Positions 52,186 through 61,314 of a stretch of 64,000 bases of DNA are shown here, one piece after another. The notes below the pieces were generated by a model that was not told the DNA's origin, did no database searches, and saw only the letters and a program-made list of their open reading frames with translations. Position 1 is the first letter of the stretch, and every line of letters starts with the position of its first letter. The translations under genes were made by a program, and so were the position numbers. Source of the DNA: Antarcticibacterium flavum (lineage in GTDB: Bacteria > Bacteroidota > Bacteroidia > Flavobacteriales > Flavobacteriaceae); assembly GCF_006159205.1 (NCBI RefSeq), contig NZ_CP040812.1:1240001-1304000 (forward strand). Reading direction: 5' to 3'.

Positions 52186-55100
52186 TTAAAATCTCATATT
52201 AACACCAACCGTATAAATTGCGGGTACTGGATAAGTTTGTCTATCCACCCCGTTAGGCACTTCAGGATTAAATCCGTTATAATTAAATAGGGTAAGTGGT
52301 CTTTCTGCGGTTGCATAAATTCTCATGTCTGGTAAACCATCCTGTATGATGTTATAAGCAATCTGCACGTTCTGAATCCTGAAGAAGTCCCCATCCTCTA
52401 CCCAAAAATCACTTAACCTTTGGTTCCATGCCTTACGCAACCCGGCTGAGGATGGATAGGAATTACTTGTTCCCTCCCCGTGCCATCTGTTTATCGCAAG
52501 ATCTGCATCCATATTGGTGTCCTGGGTAAAGATTATTTCCCCTCTTTTACGGTTGATTATCTTATTACCTGTTTGAGCGTAAACATCCATGGAAAACTCA
52601 AAGTTTTTGTAAGACATTCCCAGGTTCCCTCCAAAAGTATATTTAGGAAGGAAAGATCCAAGAATTACCCTGTCATTGTCGTCGATTACTCCATCTCCAT
52701 TTTGATCCCTATAAATAAGGTCACCAGGCACCAGATTATTGGCTACTGCAACAGGATCATTATCTATTTGTTGCTGATTTTGATATACTCCAATCCTTTC
52801 ATATCCATAAAATCCTAACAGTGGGCCTCCCAAAGTAGTACGCTGTCTAAACTCTGCAGACCCCGAATCGATATACCCTCGTTCATCTTCAATCGCGATC
52901 GCTTCATTTTTAAGCGTAGTGAAATTAAATCCTATTCTGTAGCTAAAATCGTCATTAACTCTCTGGTTCCAGTTCACACCTAATTCGAATCCTTCATTTC
53001 GAATTGTTCCAGAGTTCCTGTCAACACTACGGTTAACAATTGGAATATAAACAGGAAGGATGGCATCATGTGTATCCCGAATGTAATAATCTGCATCTAT
53101 GGATAACCTGTTACCAAATGATTCAAGATTAAATCCAAAGTTCCTCTCTTCAATGACTTCCCATGTATTATTGGAGAAAACACTGGTAGCTGTGAGCCCT
53201 GGACGCGGCTGGTTATTTATAGGAGTTGTTATTACATTTATAGTATTGGAACCTGCACTGGCCGCAACATTATCATTCCCCAATTTACCCCAGCTTGCGC
53301 GAAGCTTAAAGAAATCCACAAAATTAGTAGTGGGGAAGAAGCTTTCGTCAGACACTACCCAACCTAAACCTACAGAAGGGAAATATCCCCATGGATCCAA
53401 TGTGAATTTTGAAGAACCATCTGCTCTAAGAGTTCCGTATAATAAGTATTTACCTTGATAATCATAGGCGATCCTACCAAAATAGGACATTCCGTAGAAT
53501 CTTCTTCCAATTTCATTAACGTTATTACTGAAGGAATCCTGATCGGCAAAATCAAGGTACCAGCTGGTTTCCAGGCCAATTCCTGCTATATCAAATCCTG
53601 TGGCAGAAAATGTATTACTGGCTTCATCTCTAAAAGAAGTACCTAACATAGCAGTTAAATTATGATCTCCAAACCTGTCCTTATATGTAAGGACATTATC
53701 CCAGAATTGATTCGAGAAATTATTATTAGCCCTTCTTATACTGGATCGTCTTTCAAAATTATTCCCAAGAGTATAAGGTAAATTCACATTCCTTTCTTCC
53801 AGTGAGGAATAATCGTGACTATATGTAGTTCTAAAGTCAAGTTTATCTTCTATAATTTCATATTGAAGATACATAGTGGCAAGCAGCTTTCTTATTTTAA
53901 GTCTGTTCTGGTTATAAGCCAAATCCTGGAAAGGGTTTTGTGTTCCCCTGTACCCCAGGTTTTGTGCGTTGGAATAGCGAATTGGGCCAGATTCTGTATT
54001 GGTCTCATCGATCACCGGCATCACAGGAACGGCAAAATAAGCCCTGAACCAGGCTCCATTTTCTGGAGAATGTTTGGTTGCATTACTAAAGATAGTATTT
54101 ACTCCGGCTTTAAAACGACTGGAAATATCAACATCAATTTTAGAGCGAATATTAAACCTTTCATAATCATTTTTCATATCCAGAATCCCCTCCTGGCCGG
54201 TATAGTTAGCACCTACTGCATAAGCAACCCTTTCACCTCCACCGGAAGCCGAGATACTATGGTTCTGCATCAAACCATCCCTTAGGATCTCCCTGTACCA
54301 GTCTGTATTCACATCTGGCAGGTTTGGATTTATGCGGCTTCGTCCATATCGCTGTATAGCGTTTTGTATAAAGTTAACATCAGCCTGGGAACCAGATTCT
54401 ACAGCCATTGTATAGAACTGCTCGGTATTGGCGAGCTTTACTACATTTTGAGCCCTTTGAATCCCGGTATAACCGTCATATTCAAACTGCACCTTTTGAT
54501 TAAGTCTCCCAGATTTGGTCTCGATGATCACCACCCCATTGGCAGCCCTCACCCCATAAATAGCAGATGAAGATGCATCTTTTAATATGTTTACAGATTT
54601 AATATCCTTGGTATTGAGGAAATCAATGTTATCATATAAGGCCCCATCCACAACATATAACACATTGGTTGCATCCCCAAAGGTTCCAACTCCCCTAATC
54701 CTCACGGTTGGAGAATCACCGGGAGAACCGGAACTTACAATTTGAACCCCGGAAACTTTACCTTGTAATGATTGCATAACGTTTGCAGTAGGTGTTCTCT
54801 CGATCTCCTCTGCATCAATGGTAGCGATAGAACCGGTAAGATCCCTCTTGGTAGCAGTACCATATCCAATAACCACTACCTCTTCAAGTTGTCCTGCATC
54901 TTCTTCAAGTGTAATTAAATAATTATCCTGGGTAGTAACAGGAACTTCCATAGGTGAGAAACCCAGGAACGTGACCCTAAAGGCATCACCAACCTGCACT
55001 CCTTCAAGTGTGAAATTCCCATCAAAATCTGTGACATCAAAAATGTCCTTTCCAATAACCTTAACTTCTGCTCCTGGCAGTGGAAGATCATTGCCATCCA

Positions 55101-55188
55101 TAACAGTTCCTGTTATGGTTTTTGTTCCCTGTGCATATCCTAAAGTCGTAAGGAAAAATGCAAGGACCAGTAGTAATCTAAATTTCAT
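52186..55188 (-). CDS. susC: SusC/RagA-family TonB-dependent outer-membrane transporter
   Basis: A 1000-residue receptor with signal peptide MKFRLLLVLAFFLTTLGYAQ, a carboxypeptidase-D-like N-terminal domain (ITGTVMDGNDLPLPGAEV, about 24-100), TonB box region (LEEVVVIGYGTATKRDLTGS), plug domain (about 115-225, with IRGVGTFGDATNVLYVVDG and YGVRAANGVVIIETK) and a 22-strand barrel ending TVGVNMRF. It imports oligosaccharides with energy from TonB-ExbBD. It is first of the susC-susD-SGBP operon, and the regulator gene is next upstream. Confidence 0.96.
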   Translation of the reverse strand: MKFRLLLVLAFFLTTLGYAQGTKTITGTVMDGNDLPLPGAEVKVIGKDIFDVTDFDGNFTLEGVQVGDAFRVTFLGFSPMEVPVTTQDNYLITLEEDAGQLEEVVVIGYGTATKRDLTGSIATIDAEEIERTPTANVMQSLQGKVSGVQIVSSGSPGDSPTVRIRGVGTFGDATNVLYVVDGALYDNIDFLNTKDIKSVNILKDASSSAIYGVRAANGVVIIETKSGRLNQKVQFEYDGYTGIQRAQNVVKLANTEQFYTMAVESGSQADVNFIQNAIQRYGRSRINPNLPDVNTDWYREILRDGLMQNHSISASGGGERVAYAVGANYTGQEGILDMKNDYERFNIRSKIDVDISSRFKAGVNTIFSNATKHSPENGAWFRAYFAVPVMPVIDETNTESGPIRYSNAQNLGYRGTQNPFQDLAYNQNRLKIRKLLATMYLQYEIIEDKLDFRTTYSHDYSSLEERNVNLPYTLGNNFERRSSIRRANNNFSNQFWDNVLTYKDRFGDHNLTAMLGTSFRDEASNTFSATGFDIAGIGLETSWYLDFADQDSFSNNVNEIGRRFYGMSYFGRIAYDYQGKYLLYGTLRADGSSKFTLDPWGYFPSVGLGWVVSDESFFPTTNFVDFFKLRASWGKLGNDNVAASAGSNTINVITTPINNQPRPGLTATSVFSNNTWEVIEERNFGFNLESFGNRLSIDADYYIRDTHDAILPVYIPIVNRSVDRNSGTIRNEGFELGVNWNQRVNDDFSYRIGFNFTTLKNEAIAIEDERGYIDSGSAEFRQRTTLGGPLLGFYGYERIGVYQNQQQIDNDPVAVANNLVPGDLIYRDQNGDGVIDDNDRVILGSFLPKYTFGGNLGMSYKNFEFSMDVYAQTGNKIINRKRGEIIFTQDTNMDADLAINRWHGEGTSNSYPSSAGLRKAWNQRLSDFWVEDGDFFRIQNVQIAYNIIQDGLPDMRIYATAERPLTLFNYNGFNPEVPNGVDRQTYPVPAIYTVGVNMRF

Positions 55189-55250
55189 ACGCTATAATTT
55201 TTTACTGAATATTAGGTTAAGATACTACCAGAGGGGAGATTCACGCAAAC

Positions 55251-55378
55251 GTTGTAGTACACATCTCCTACATCAAGCTTTAATTGTATGTTAATATAAT
55301 CATTTACAGCCTTTTAAAAGTTAATTGATGTAAATTTAACAGAAAAAAATATTAAAGTGATGTAGTGATGTTGTAGTG
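55251..55378. promoter_or_regulatory. Repeated GATGTAG words upstream of susC, possible regulator sites
   Basis: In the 224-bp gap before susC, the minus strand at about 55251-55276 reads TTGATGTAGGAGATGTG and the plus strand at 55357-55378 reads GTGATGTAGTGATGTTGTAG. TTGTAG and CTACA also form an inverted repeat at 55252-55272. Such repeats near a PUL regulator could be its binding sites. Nothing but word similarity supports this. Confidence 0.3.
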
Positions 55379-55412
55379 AAAAAACCTAAAAATCAGACCT
55401 TTCCCTAAATTC

Positions 55413-58157
55413 TCAAAAATTCCTGATCATAAAATTTGTAAGGTTTTCCTTACTGTCCAGTCCCATTTTTTTTCTTAACCTATAGCGGTGAACTTCAACA
55501 CCTCTAACCGAGATACCCATAAGGGGGGCAATCTCTTTAGAGGACATATTCATTTTGAGGTAGGAGCATAATTTAAGATCCTTATTACTTAATTTTGGGT
55601 AAGCCTGAAGTAACTCCTTGAAGAAATCTTCGTGTAACTCATTAAAGTTGGTTTCATAAACCTTCCACTCATCTTTACTTTTGATAGCATTATTGATCTT
55701 ATTCATAAGATGTTTCAAACGAAACTGGTTTGAAAACTTTTCCTTATCCTTACTCAATTCTCCCTGGATTTCCATAAGGACCTCATTCTTCTTTGCACTT
55801 ATTAAGGTAGTATTAGCCAATTCTTTCCTCTTACTGTTTATTTCATTTAAAAGGCGTTCTTTCTCAAGTTTATTAAGCCGCTCCTCGTGCTCCTTCTTGA
55901 ATTTTTGTTCAAGAATTAACCGGTGTTTCTTGAGTTTCAACCTGTTCAACCAGTAAATCATTCCTATTAAGGTTAAGAATAAGAGCACATATCCTAATTT
56001 CATAAGGTTTGACAAATACCAGGGAGGGAGTATTACAAAATCGAAATGAGTGATATTCGACATATTGCCCTGTGGGCTCATGGAAAATATTTTGATGCGG
56101 TAATCTCCATTGGACAAATTTTGAAAAGTCACCTGCCCATTCTCTACCCTACCCTTCATATTCCCTGCACCCTCGAGTTCGTAAAACAGGTCGGTGGCAT
56201 CAGAATCAGGAAGGCCGGTCCTGAAACTGATCTCCCTCCCCTGCCGGAAAGGTATGGAGGGTCGCCTGGTGATATCGTGATTCACTATCATATCACTTAA
56301 CCCCATTATAATAGGATCACTTATCCTTTCATTTGCCTTGCTTCGTAAAAGCTCAGGCAGGTTTATTTTCCCAAAACCATCATTAAGAGTTACGAGGTAC
56401 AGGGAATCATTGATTTTTATGAGATTCTCATTTCCTTTCACCAGCCGGTTATTAAGCTCCTGAAAGGCCAGATTTATTTGTACTTCCTTAAAATCTGTGA
56501 AAACAATGGAATTGTTTTCAGTATTCGTGAACCAGTAACCATTGCGATCTTCTAGCAACAAGCGGTGGTTTTTAAAATTGCTCAATTCAGGAAAAGGGAC
56601 CAGGCTATCAAGAAAAGAATTGTATTTATACCACTCGTTATTCTGTAGGATCCCAATTTGATTGTTTAATTTAAAAACATCAGCCTTAAAAAAACGTTCG
56701 TTGGAGGTGTCACCCATTTTCTCTACCAATGCCCGGTCTTTAATTCCATTCTTCATCCCTATCCTGTAGACTCCCTCATAAGGATGCGAGGCCCAAATCG
56801 TACCATTGGTTTCAAGTATCATTTTTTTAACCGGAAAAGTCACCCCTTCTATTTCAGAAACATCACGAGTATCAGGATCGTAAACACTAATTCCTGTATA
56901 ACTGCCAATAATATACCTCCCGGTAAATTCCCCTGGCATGCTTTGGATCTCAAAACTGCCTGTCCTTTCTTCCACAGGCAGGAACCTGTTACCTTCAACC
57001 CGGTACGTACCTGTATTATGGTTGGCATATAATTCTTTCCCAAGTACCTCAAGGTTCCAGGTATGCCCCTCTGCCCCTTCCACAATGCGCAATTCACCAT
57101 CCTGAAACAGGTAAACCCCCGTATTACTTGCCAGGTACAGCGTAGAATTATGATAGGCCAAATCATAAACGGCACCAAGTTCCCCGGTATCATCTGTATA
57201 GAAACTTATTGGGGAATCAAGGGAAATAGCGTCAATCCCGTTATCGAGACCTAACCAAAGTTTTCCATTCCTTAAAGCCATAGCGAGAACCGTATTGTTT
57301 TGCAACCCACTATTCCTGTTATAGATCCTGCTGGTCCTGGTATTATTGTTATAATGTATGATTCCATTCTTAACGGTGGCGATTACGAATTCATCTTCTG
57401 AAACCTTTGAGATATGATTGAATTCATATCGCTCCAGCATGTTTATAAGTTCCCTGTCTTCAAACAAAGAGAACCTGCCGTTCCTGTAGGTATAAAGAGC
57501 ATTCCTTGTTCCCACAAGTAATGCTCCTTTAAAATCCAGCATATCTACAATAGTGTTTCCCCCTATGATCTCCTGGGAGGGAAGAGCCTGCAGGTCCTTC
57601 TCCCCGGTAAGTCTACAAAGTCCAAGTTGCCCGGCAGCGACAAAAAGTTCTCCATTATAAGCCAGCATAGCATTGGAAACACGATTCTGAACTACTTCAA
57701 TAGTGTTGTGATCATACTTATAGATGGCAGCAAAGGACCTGAAATAAATATCACCATTAAAGGAAATAATATCCCATATTTCTTCATTCCGCATTTGCCT
57801 TTCCTTTATAAGAGGACTCAATGAAGTATATTGCATTGCACCTGTCTTGTCCCTCTGCCAGTAACCAAATTCCTGGTAAGACCCGGTATAAACCCTGTCT
57901 TTTTGAGGATAGACGGACCTTATTATTGAACCAGATTCCAAAGTACTTAACTTCCACTGCATACCATCATAGGAAAGAAGGCCTTCATTGTTGGCTGCAT
58001 AGATGATTCCAAGGGAATCTATGGCAATATCCCAGTTTTGACTTGCTGCACCATACTGCACAGAAGAAAAATTTTGTATAGGTGGTATAAGATCCTGGGA
58101 GGATAATTTAAAGACATAAAACCCTGCTAATAGGATGGTTAAAACAGTATTTCTCAT
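55413..58157 (-). CDS. One-component transmembrane PUL regulator (propeller sensor, Y_Y_Y, LuxR HTH)
   Basis: The start is set at 58157 (MRNTVLTILLAGFYVFKLSSQ), which gives a signal sequence; the upstream in-frame extension of 38 residues overlaps the sulfatase start. The 914-residue protein has a two-propeller periplasmic sensor (about 20-640; repeats such as GIIYAANNEGLLSYDG and GKLWLGLDNGID), a Y_Y_Y-like domain (about 655-715), one membrane helix (about 717-740), a coiled coil (about 742-830) and a C-terminal LuxR-type HTH (LSNKDLKLCSYLKMNMSSKEIAPLMGIS). It has no kinase or receiver domain, so it should couple glycan sensing to DNA binding directly, like SusR. Confidence 0.9.
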   Translation of the reverse strand: MRNTVLTILLAGFYVFKLSSQDLIPPIQNFSSVQYGAASQNWDIAIDSLGIIYAANNEGLLSYDGMQWKLSTLESGSIIRSVYPQKDRVYTGSYQEFGYWQRDKTGAMQYTSLSPLIKERQMRNEEIWDIISFNGDIYFRSFAAIYKYDHNTIEVVQNRVSNAMLAYNGELFVAAGQLGLCRLTGEKDLQALPSQEIIGGNTIVDMLDFKGALLVGTRNALYTYRNGRFSLFEDRELINMLERYEFNHISKVSEDEFVIATVKNGIIHYNNNTRTSRIYNRNSGLQNNTVLAMALRNGKLWLGLDNGIDAISLDSPISFYTDDTGELGAVYDLAYHNSTLYLASNTGVYLFQDGELRIVEGAEGHTWNLEVLGKELYANHNTGTYRVEGNRFLPVEERTGSFEIQSMPGEFTGRYIIGSYTGISVYDPDTRDVSEIEGVTFPVKKMILETNGTIWASHPYEGVYRIGMKNGIKDRALVEKMGDTSNERFFKADVFKLNNQIGILQNNEWYKYNSFLDSLVPFPELSNFKNHRLLLEDRNGYWFTNTENNSIVFTDFKEVQINLAFQELNNRLVKGNENLIKINDSLYLVTLNDGFGKINLPELLRSKANERISDPIIMGLSDMIVNHDITRRPSIPFRQGREISFRTGLPDSDATDLFYELEGAGNMKGRVENGQVTFQNLSNGDYRIKIFSMSPQGNMSNITHFDFVILPPWYLSNLMKLGYVLLFLTLIGMIYWLNRLKLKKHRLILEQKFKKEHEERLNKLEKERLLNEINSKRKELANTTLISAKKNEVLMEIQGELSKDKEKFSNQFRLKHLMNKINNAIKSKDEWKVYETNFNELHEDFFKELLQAYPKLSNKDLKLCSYLKMNMSSKEIAPLMGISVRGVEVHRYRLRKKMGLDSKENLTNFMIRNF

Positions 58158-58204
58158 AGTCCAATGATGCTTTGAGCAGTTTTTGTTTGGGTAATATAGT
58201 TTCA

Positions 58205-58212
58205 CAAATGTA
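58205..58212 (-). promoter_or_regulatory. -7 promoter box of the PUL regulator gene
   Basis: Minus-strand TACATTTG matches TAnnTTTG, 48 bp before the regulator start, in the 107-bp gap shared with the divergent sulfatase gene. The plus strand has a near match (TATGTTTTG, one base too long) for the sulfatase. Confidence 0.45.
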
Positions 58213-58264
58213 CTATGTTTTGTAGTTTTAAGTTCTATATTAACCTCAATTTCAATACTACCCA

Positions 58265-59956
58265 ATGACATTCCTATTAAATAGAAGCCTCCGTCTAATT
58301 TTCATTATGGCATTAACTTTTTCCTGTGAGGAAAAAAAAGAGAAGCCTGAAGAAGAACCAAAAAGACCAAATATTGTGTTCATCATGACTGATGATCATG
58401 CTGCGCAGGCAATAAGTGCCTATGGCCACCCTGTAAGCCGCCTTGCTCCTACTCCCAATATTGACAGGATAGCCCAAAATGGAGCAAAATTTATTAGCAA
58501 TTATTGTACTAATTCCATTTGCGGTCCAAGCCGTGCAGTAATCCTTACCGGCAAACACAGCCACTTAAATGGCTTTAGAATGAATGGCGATGTTTTTGAC
58601 GGCTCCCAGCCTACCCTACCCAAGTTTTTGAAGGAAGCAGGTTACCAAACGGCACTTTTTGGAAAATGGCACCTGCACGGCCTGCCTGAAGGATTTGATG
58701 ACTGGCATATACTTGTAGACCAGGGAAACTACTATAACCCCGATTTCATTCGTGGGCAGGATACTACCAGGATAGAAGGTTACGCAACAGATATAGTAAC
58801 AGAGATGGGGCTTGATTGGTTGCGCCAACACAAGGATGACACGGAACCATTTCTTTTAATGGTGCAACACAAGGCACCGCACAGGAACTGGATGCCTGCC
58901 CTAAGACATTTAAATAAATATGATGATGTGGAATTTCCCCTGCCCGATACATATTTCCCAGATTTTGAGGACCAGGTAGCCGCACAGCAACAGTTACAAA
59001 CTATTTACAGAGATATGTATGAGGGACATGATCTTAAGATGAGCGTGGAAAAAGGAAGTGATTCCCTTAGGCATAATCCCTGGAAAACCGATTTTAAGAG
59101 AATGACAAAAGCACAAAGGGATCAATGGAACAAAGCTTACAGGCCAAAAAATGATGCCTTTCACGAGGCAAATATTAGTGGGAAAGAGCTGGCTGAATGG
59201 AAAGGACAACGATACCTGCAGGATTACCTGGCAACCGTTGCCTCTGTTGATGAAGGTGTGGGAAAGATCCTGGATTACCTGGAAGAGAATGATATGATAG
59301 AAAATACTATAATAGTTTACACCACAGACCAGGGATTTTACCTGGGAGAGAAAGGATTCTTTGACAAAAGATTCATGTATGAGGAATCCATGGCAATGCC
59401 TTTACTCATCCAATATCCCCCTGAAATTCCTGCCGGAAGTGAGGTTACCGCCCTCACACAAAATTTGGATTTCGCCCCTACTTTCCTGGATTTCGCTGGA
59501 GCGAGTATTCCGGATGATATGCAGGGAAAATCTATGAGAAGCCTACTTAGTCAAAATTCTGGTGGAGAAGATTTTAGAGATGCCATCTACTATCATTATT
59601 ACGATTTCCCGGCCTTTCACATGGTCAAAAGGCATTATGGTATTCGTACCCACAGGTATAAGTTAATGCACTTTTATGATGATATTGATGAATGGGAACT
59701 TTATGACCTGGAAAAGGATCCCCGTGAATTGACCAATGTCTATAATAGTAAAGAGTATGCGAAGGTAAGGGAGGAGATGCATATTGCGCTGGATTCGCTT
59801 CAGGAAAACTATGAGGTGACAGAGAGTGAATTTGCCACCACTCCAAAGGAACAGGTTGACAGGGCATTCAGGAATTTTGGAAAGCTTGCAGGAGAAGATC
59901 CGGAGACTTATCCTCCATTCAAATATGGAGACGGCGCGAAGGAAGCCACCAATTAA
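58265..59956 (+). CDS. Type I sulfatase (S1 family), lipoprotein
   Basis: A 563-residue enzyme of the arylsulfatase fold. The N-terminus LIFIMALTFSCEEKK fits a lipoprotein signal (Cys21). The metal site begins NIVFIMTDDHAAQAIS, and the active-site motif is CGPSR at 86-90 followed by AVILTGKHSH, so Cys86 must be converted to formylglycine. Further blocks: TALFGKWHLHGLPEGFDDW, VQHKAPHRNWM, VYTTDQGFYLGEKGFFDKR and the C-terminal WELYDLEKDPRELTNVY. It resembles glycan exo-sulfatases of the N-acetylglucosamine-6-sulfatase kind. It is divergent from the PUL regulator; the FGE that could mature it is in the same locus. Confidence 0.92.
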   Translation: MTFLLNRSLRLIFIMALTFSCEEKKEKPEEEPKRPNIVFIMTDDHAAQAISAYGHPVSRLAPTPNIDRIAQNGAKFISNYCTNSICGPSRAVILTGKHSHLNGFRMNGDVFDGSQPTLPKFLKEAGYQTALFGKWHLHGLPEGFDDWHILVDQGNYYNPDFIRGQDTTRIEGYATDIVTEMGLDWLRQHKDDTEPFLLMVQHKAPHRNWMPALRHLNKYDDVEFPLPDTYFPDFEDQVAAQQQLQTIYRDMYEGHDLKMSVEKGSDSLRHNPWKTDFKRMTKAQRDQWNKAYRPKNDAFHEANISGKELAEWKGQRYLQDYLATVASVDEGVGKILDYLEENDMIENTIIVYTTDQGFYLGEKGFFDKRFMYEESMAMPLLIQYPPEIPAGSEVTALTQNLDFAPTFLDFAGASIPDDMQGKSMRSLLSQNSGGEDFRDAIYYHYYDFPAFHMVKRHYGIRTHRYKLMHFYDDIDEWELYDLEKDPRELTNVYNSKEYAKVREEMHIALDSLQENYEVTESEFATTPKEQVDRAFRNFGKLAGEDPETYPPFKYGDGAKEATN

Positions 59957-59972
59957 GCAGAAGGTAACAGGT

Positions 59973-60012
59973 AAAAGGGGGTGTCTTGATTTTAATTATG
60001 ACGCCCCTTTAA
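59973..60012 (+). terminator. Probable terminator after the sulfatase gene
   Basis: AAAGGGGGTGTC pairs with GACGCCCCTTT (one bulge, one G-U) around a 14-nt loop, about 17 bp after the stop. The following TAATCATTTTA is only moderately T-rich. Confidence 0.55.
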
Positions 60013-60066
60013 TCATTTTACAAGAGAAATTTAAATTTTTTCGACAGAATTCGCTTATTCAAAATT

Positions 60067-61044
60067 TTATTTCTTTCTTTCTATCACATAATTAACCATT
60101 AACTCCAGGGAATCCCTGTAAGGAGATTGCGGGTAATCCTGTAGCATTGAGAGAGCTTCTTTCTGGAATTCTTTCATCCTGCCAACAGCATAATCAAGGC
60201 CGCCATTGTTTTTAACAAAGGTGATTACCTCTCTTACCCTGCTCTTATCCTTATTATGGTTTTTGACCGAATTTATGATCCATTTTTTCTCTTTTGGATC
60301 ACAGTTGTTGAGAGTGTAGATAAGAGGCAAGGTCATTTTTTGCTCCTTTATATCTATTCCTGTAGGTTTTCCTATTTGCTCCTCCCCATAATCAAAAAGA
60401 TCATCCTTGATTTGAAAGGCCATACCAATTAGTTCTCCAAAGCGGCGCATTTTCGCGATCTCATTCGATTCAGGCTTAACCGATGCTGCTCCAAGGCTGC
60501 AGCAGGCAGCGATAAGTGTAGCTGTTTTTTGCCTGATTATATCGTAATACACAGCCTCTGTAATATCAAGTCGCCGTGCCTTTTCTATTTGAAGTAACTC
60601 CCCCTCACTCATTTCTCTCACCGCTACAGAAATGATCTTCAAAAGGTCAAAATCATTATTGTCTATTGACAATAGAAGTCCTTTTGAAAGAAGATAATCC
60701 CCTACCAGGACGGCGATCTTATTTTTCCATAAAGCATTAATGCTGAAGAATCCGCGGCGGCGATTGGAATCATCTACCACGTCATCATGAACAAGGGTAG
60801 CGGTATGAATAAGTTCTATTACCGAAGCCCCCCTGTAGGTGCGCTCATTGACATTGCCCCCAGACACCATTTTAGCAACCAGGAAAACAAACATTGGACG
60901 CATTTGCTTCCCCTTCCGGTTAACTATATAATGGGTGATACGATTTAAGAGGGCCACTTTCGAAGACATGGATTCAAAGAACTTTTTTTCAAAAAGCTCC
61001 ATCTCTTTTTCAACGGGAAGTTTTATCTGGGCAATGACCTTCAT
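60067..61044 (-). CDS. All-trans polyprenyl diphosphate synthase
   Basis: A 325-residue prenyltransferase that elongates isoprenyl diphosphates, probably to the menaquinone side chain in this aerobic lineage (octaprenyl or similar). The first Asp-rich motif is HDDVVDD (Asp87, Asp88, Asp91, Asp92) followed by SNRRRG, and the second is KDDLFDYG (Asp214, Asp215, Asp218). GKQMRPMFVFL, the substrate-binding block, is at 45-55. Chain length cannot be read from sequence with certainty. It ends convergently close to the sulfatase terminator. Confidence 0.93.
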   Translation of the reverse strand: MKVIAQIKLPVEKEMELFEKKFFESMSSKVALLNRITHYIVNRKGKQMRPMFVFLVAKMVSGGNVNERTYRGASVIELIHTATLVHDDVVDDSNRRRGFFSINALWKNKIAVLVGDYLLSKGLLLSIDNNDFDLLKIISVAVREMSEGELLQIEKARRLDITEAVYYDIIRQKTATLIAACCSLGAASVKPESNEIAKMRRFGELIGMAFQIKDDLFDYGEEQIGKPTGIDIKEQKMTLPLIYTLNNCDPKEKKWIINSVKNHNKDKSRVREVITFVKNNGGLDYAVGRMKEFQKEALSMLQDYPQSPYRDSLELMVNYVIERKK

Positions 61045-61052
61045 AAGGACAC

Positions 61053-61060
61053 CAAAGATA
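61053..61060 (-). promoter_or_regulatory. -7 promoter box of the polyprenyl synthase gene
   Basis: Minus-strand TATCTTTG matches TAnnTTTG only 8 bp before the ATG, which would give a very short or absent leader. Confidence 0.45.
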
Positions 61061-61104
61061 GGTAAACAAATCTTTATTTAACAGCAGGGAAGGGAGGTTT
61101 AAAA

Positions 61105-61275
61105 ATGCTGTTTTGAAGAAACGGCGTCGGGTTTAATCCCTTTTCAAAGGACCGTTTGTTCTTTTTTTTCTGCAATCCTCTCCCTCTGGTCGTCGGTTGC
61201 AAGAAAAAGAACCAAAAAATCCAGGCTTAGGAAAGCTTCTCTAAATTTTTTATTTGGGGCTAAGAATGACAAAAA
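61105..61275. repeat. Dispersed intergenic repeat, copy 1
   Basis: This stretch aligns with 62640-62790. Shared words include GAAGAAACGG.GTCG, AGACCG/GGACCG, AAGAACCAAAAAATCCAGGC versus AAGCAAAAAAGTCTAGGC, and AAAGCTTCTCTAAATTT versus AAAGCTTATCTAAATTT. It fills the gap between the polyprenyl synthase and rlmN genes; no gene is seen. Confidence 0.65.
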
Positions 61276-61314
61276 CATAAAAATCGTTTCCTTCAGGAGA
61301 ATAAAAAACTAATT

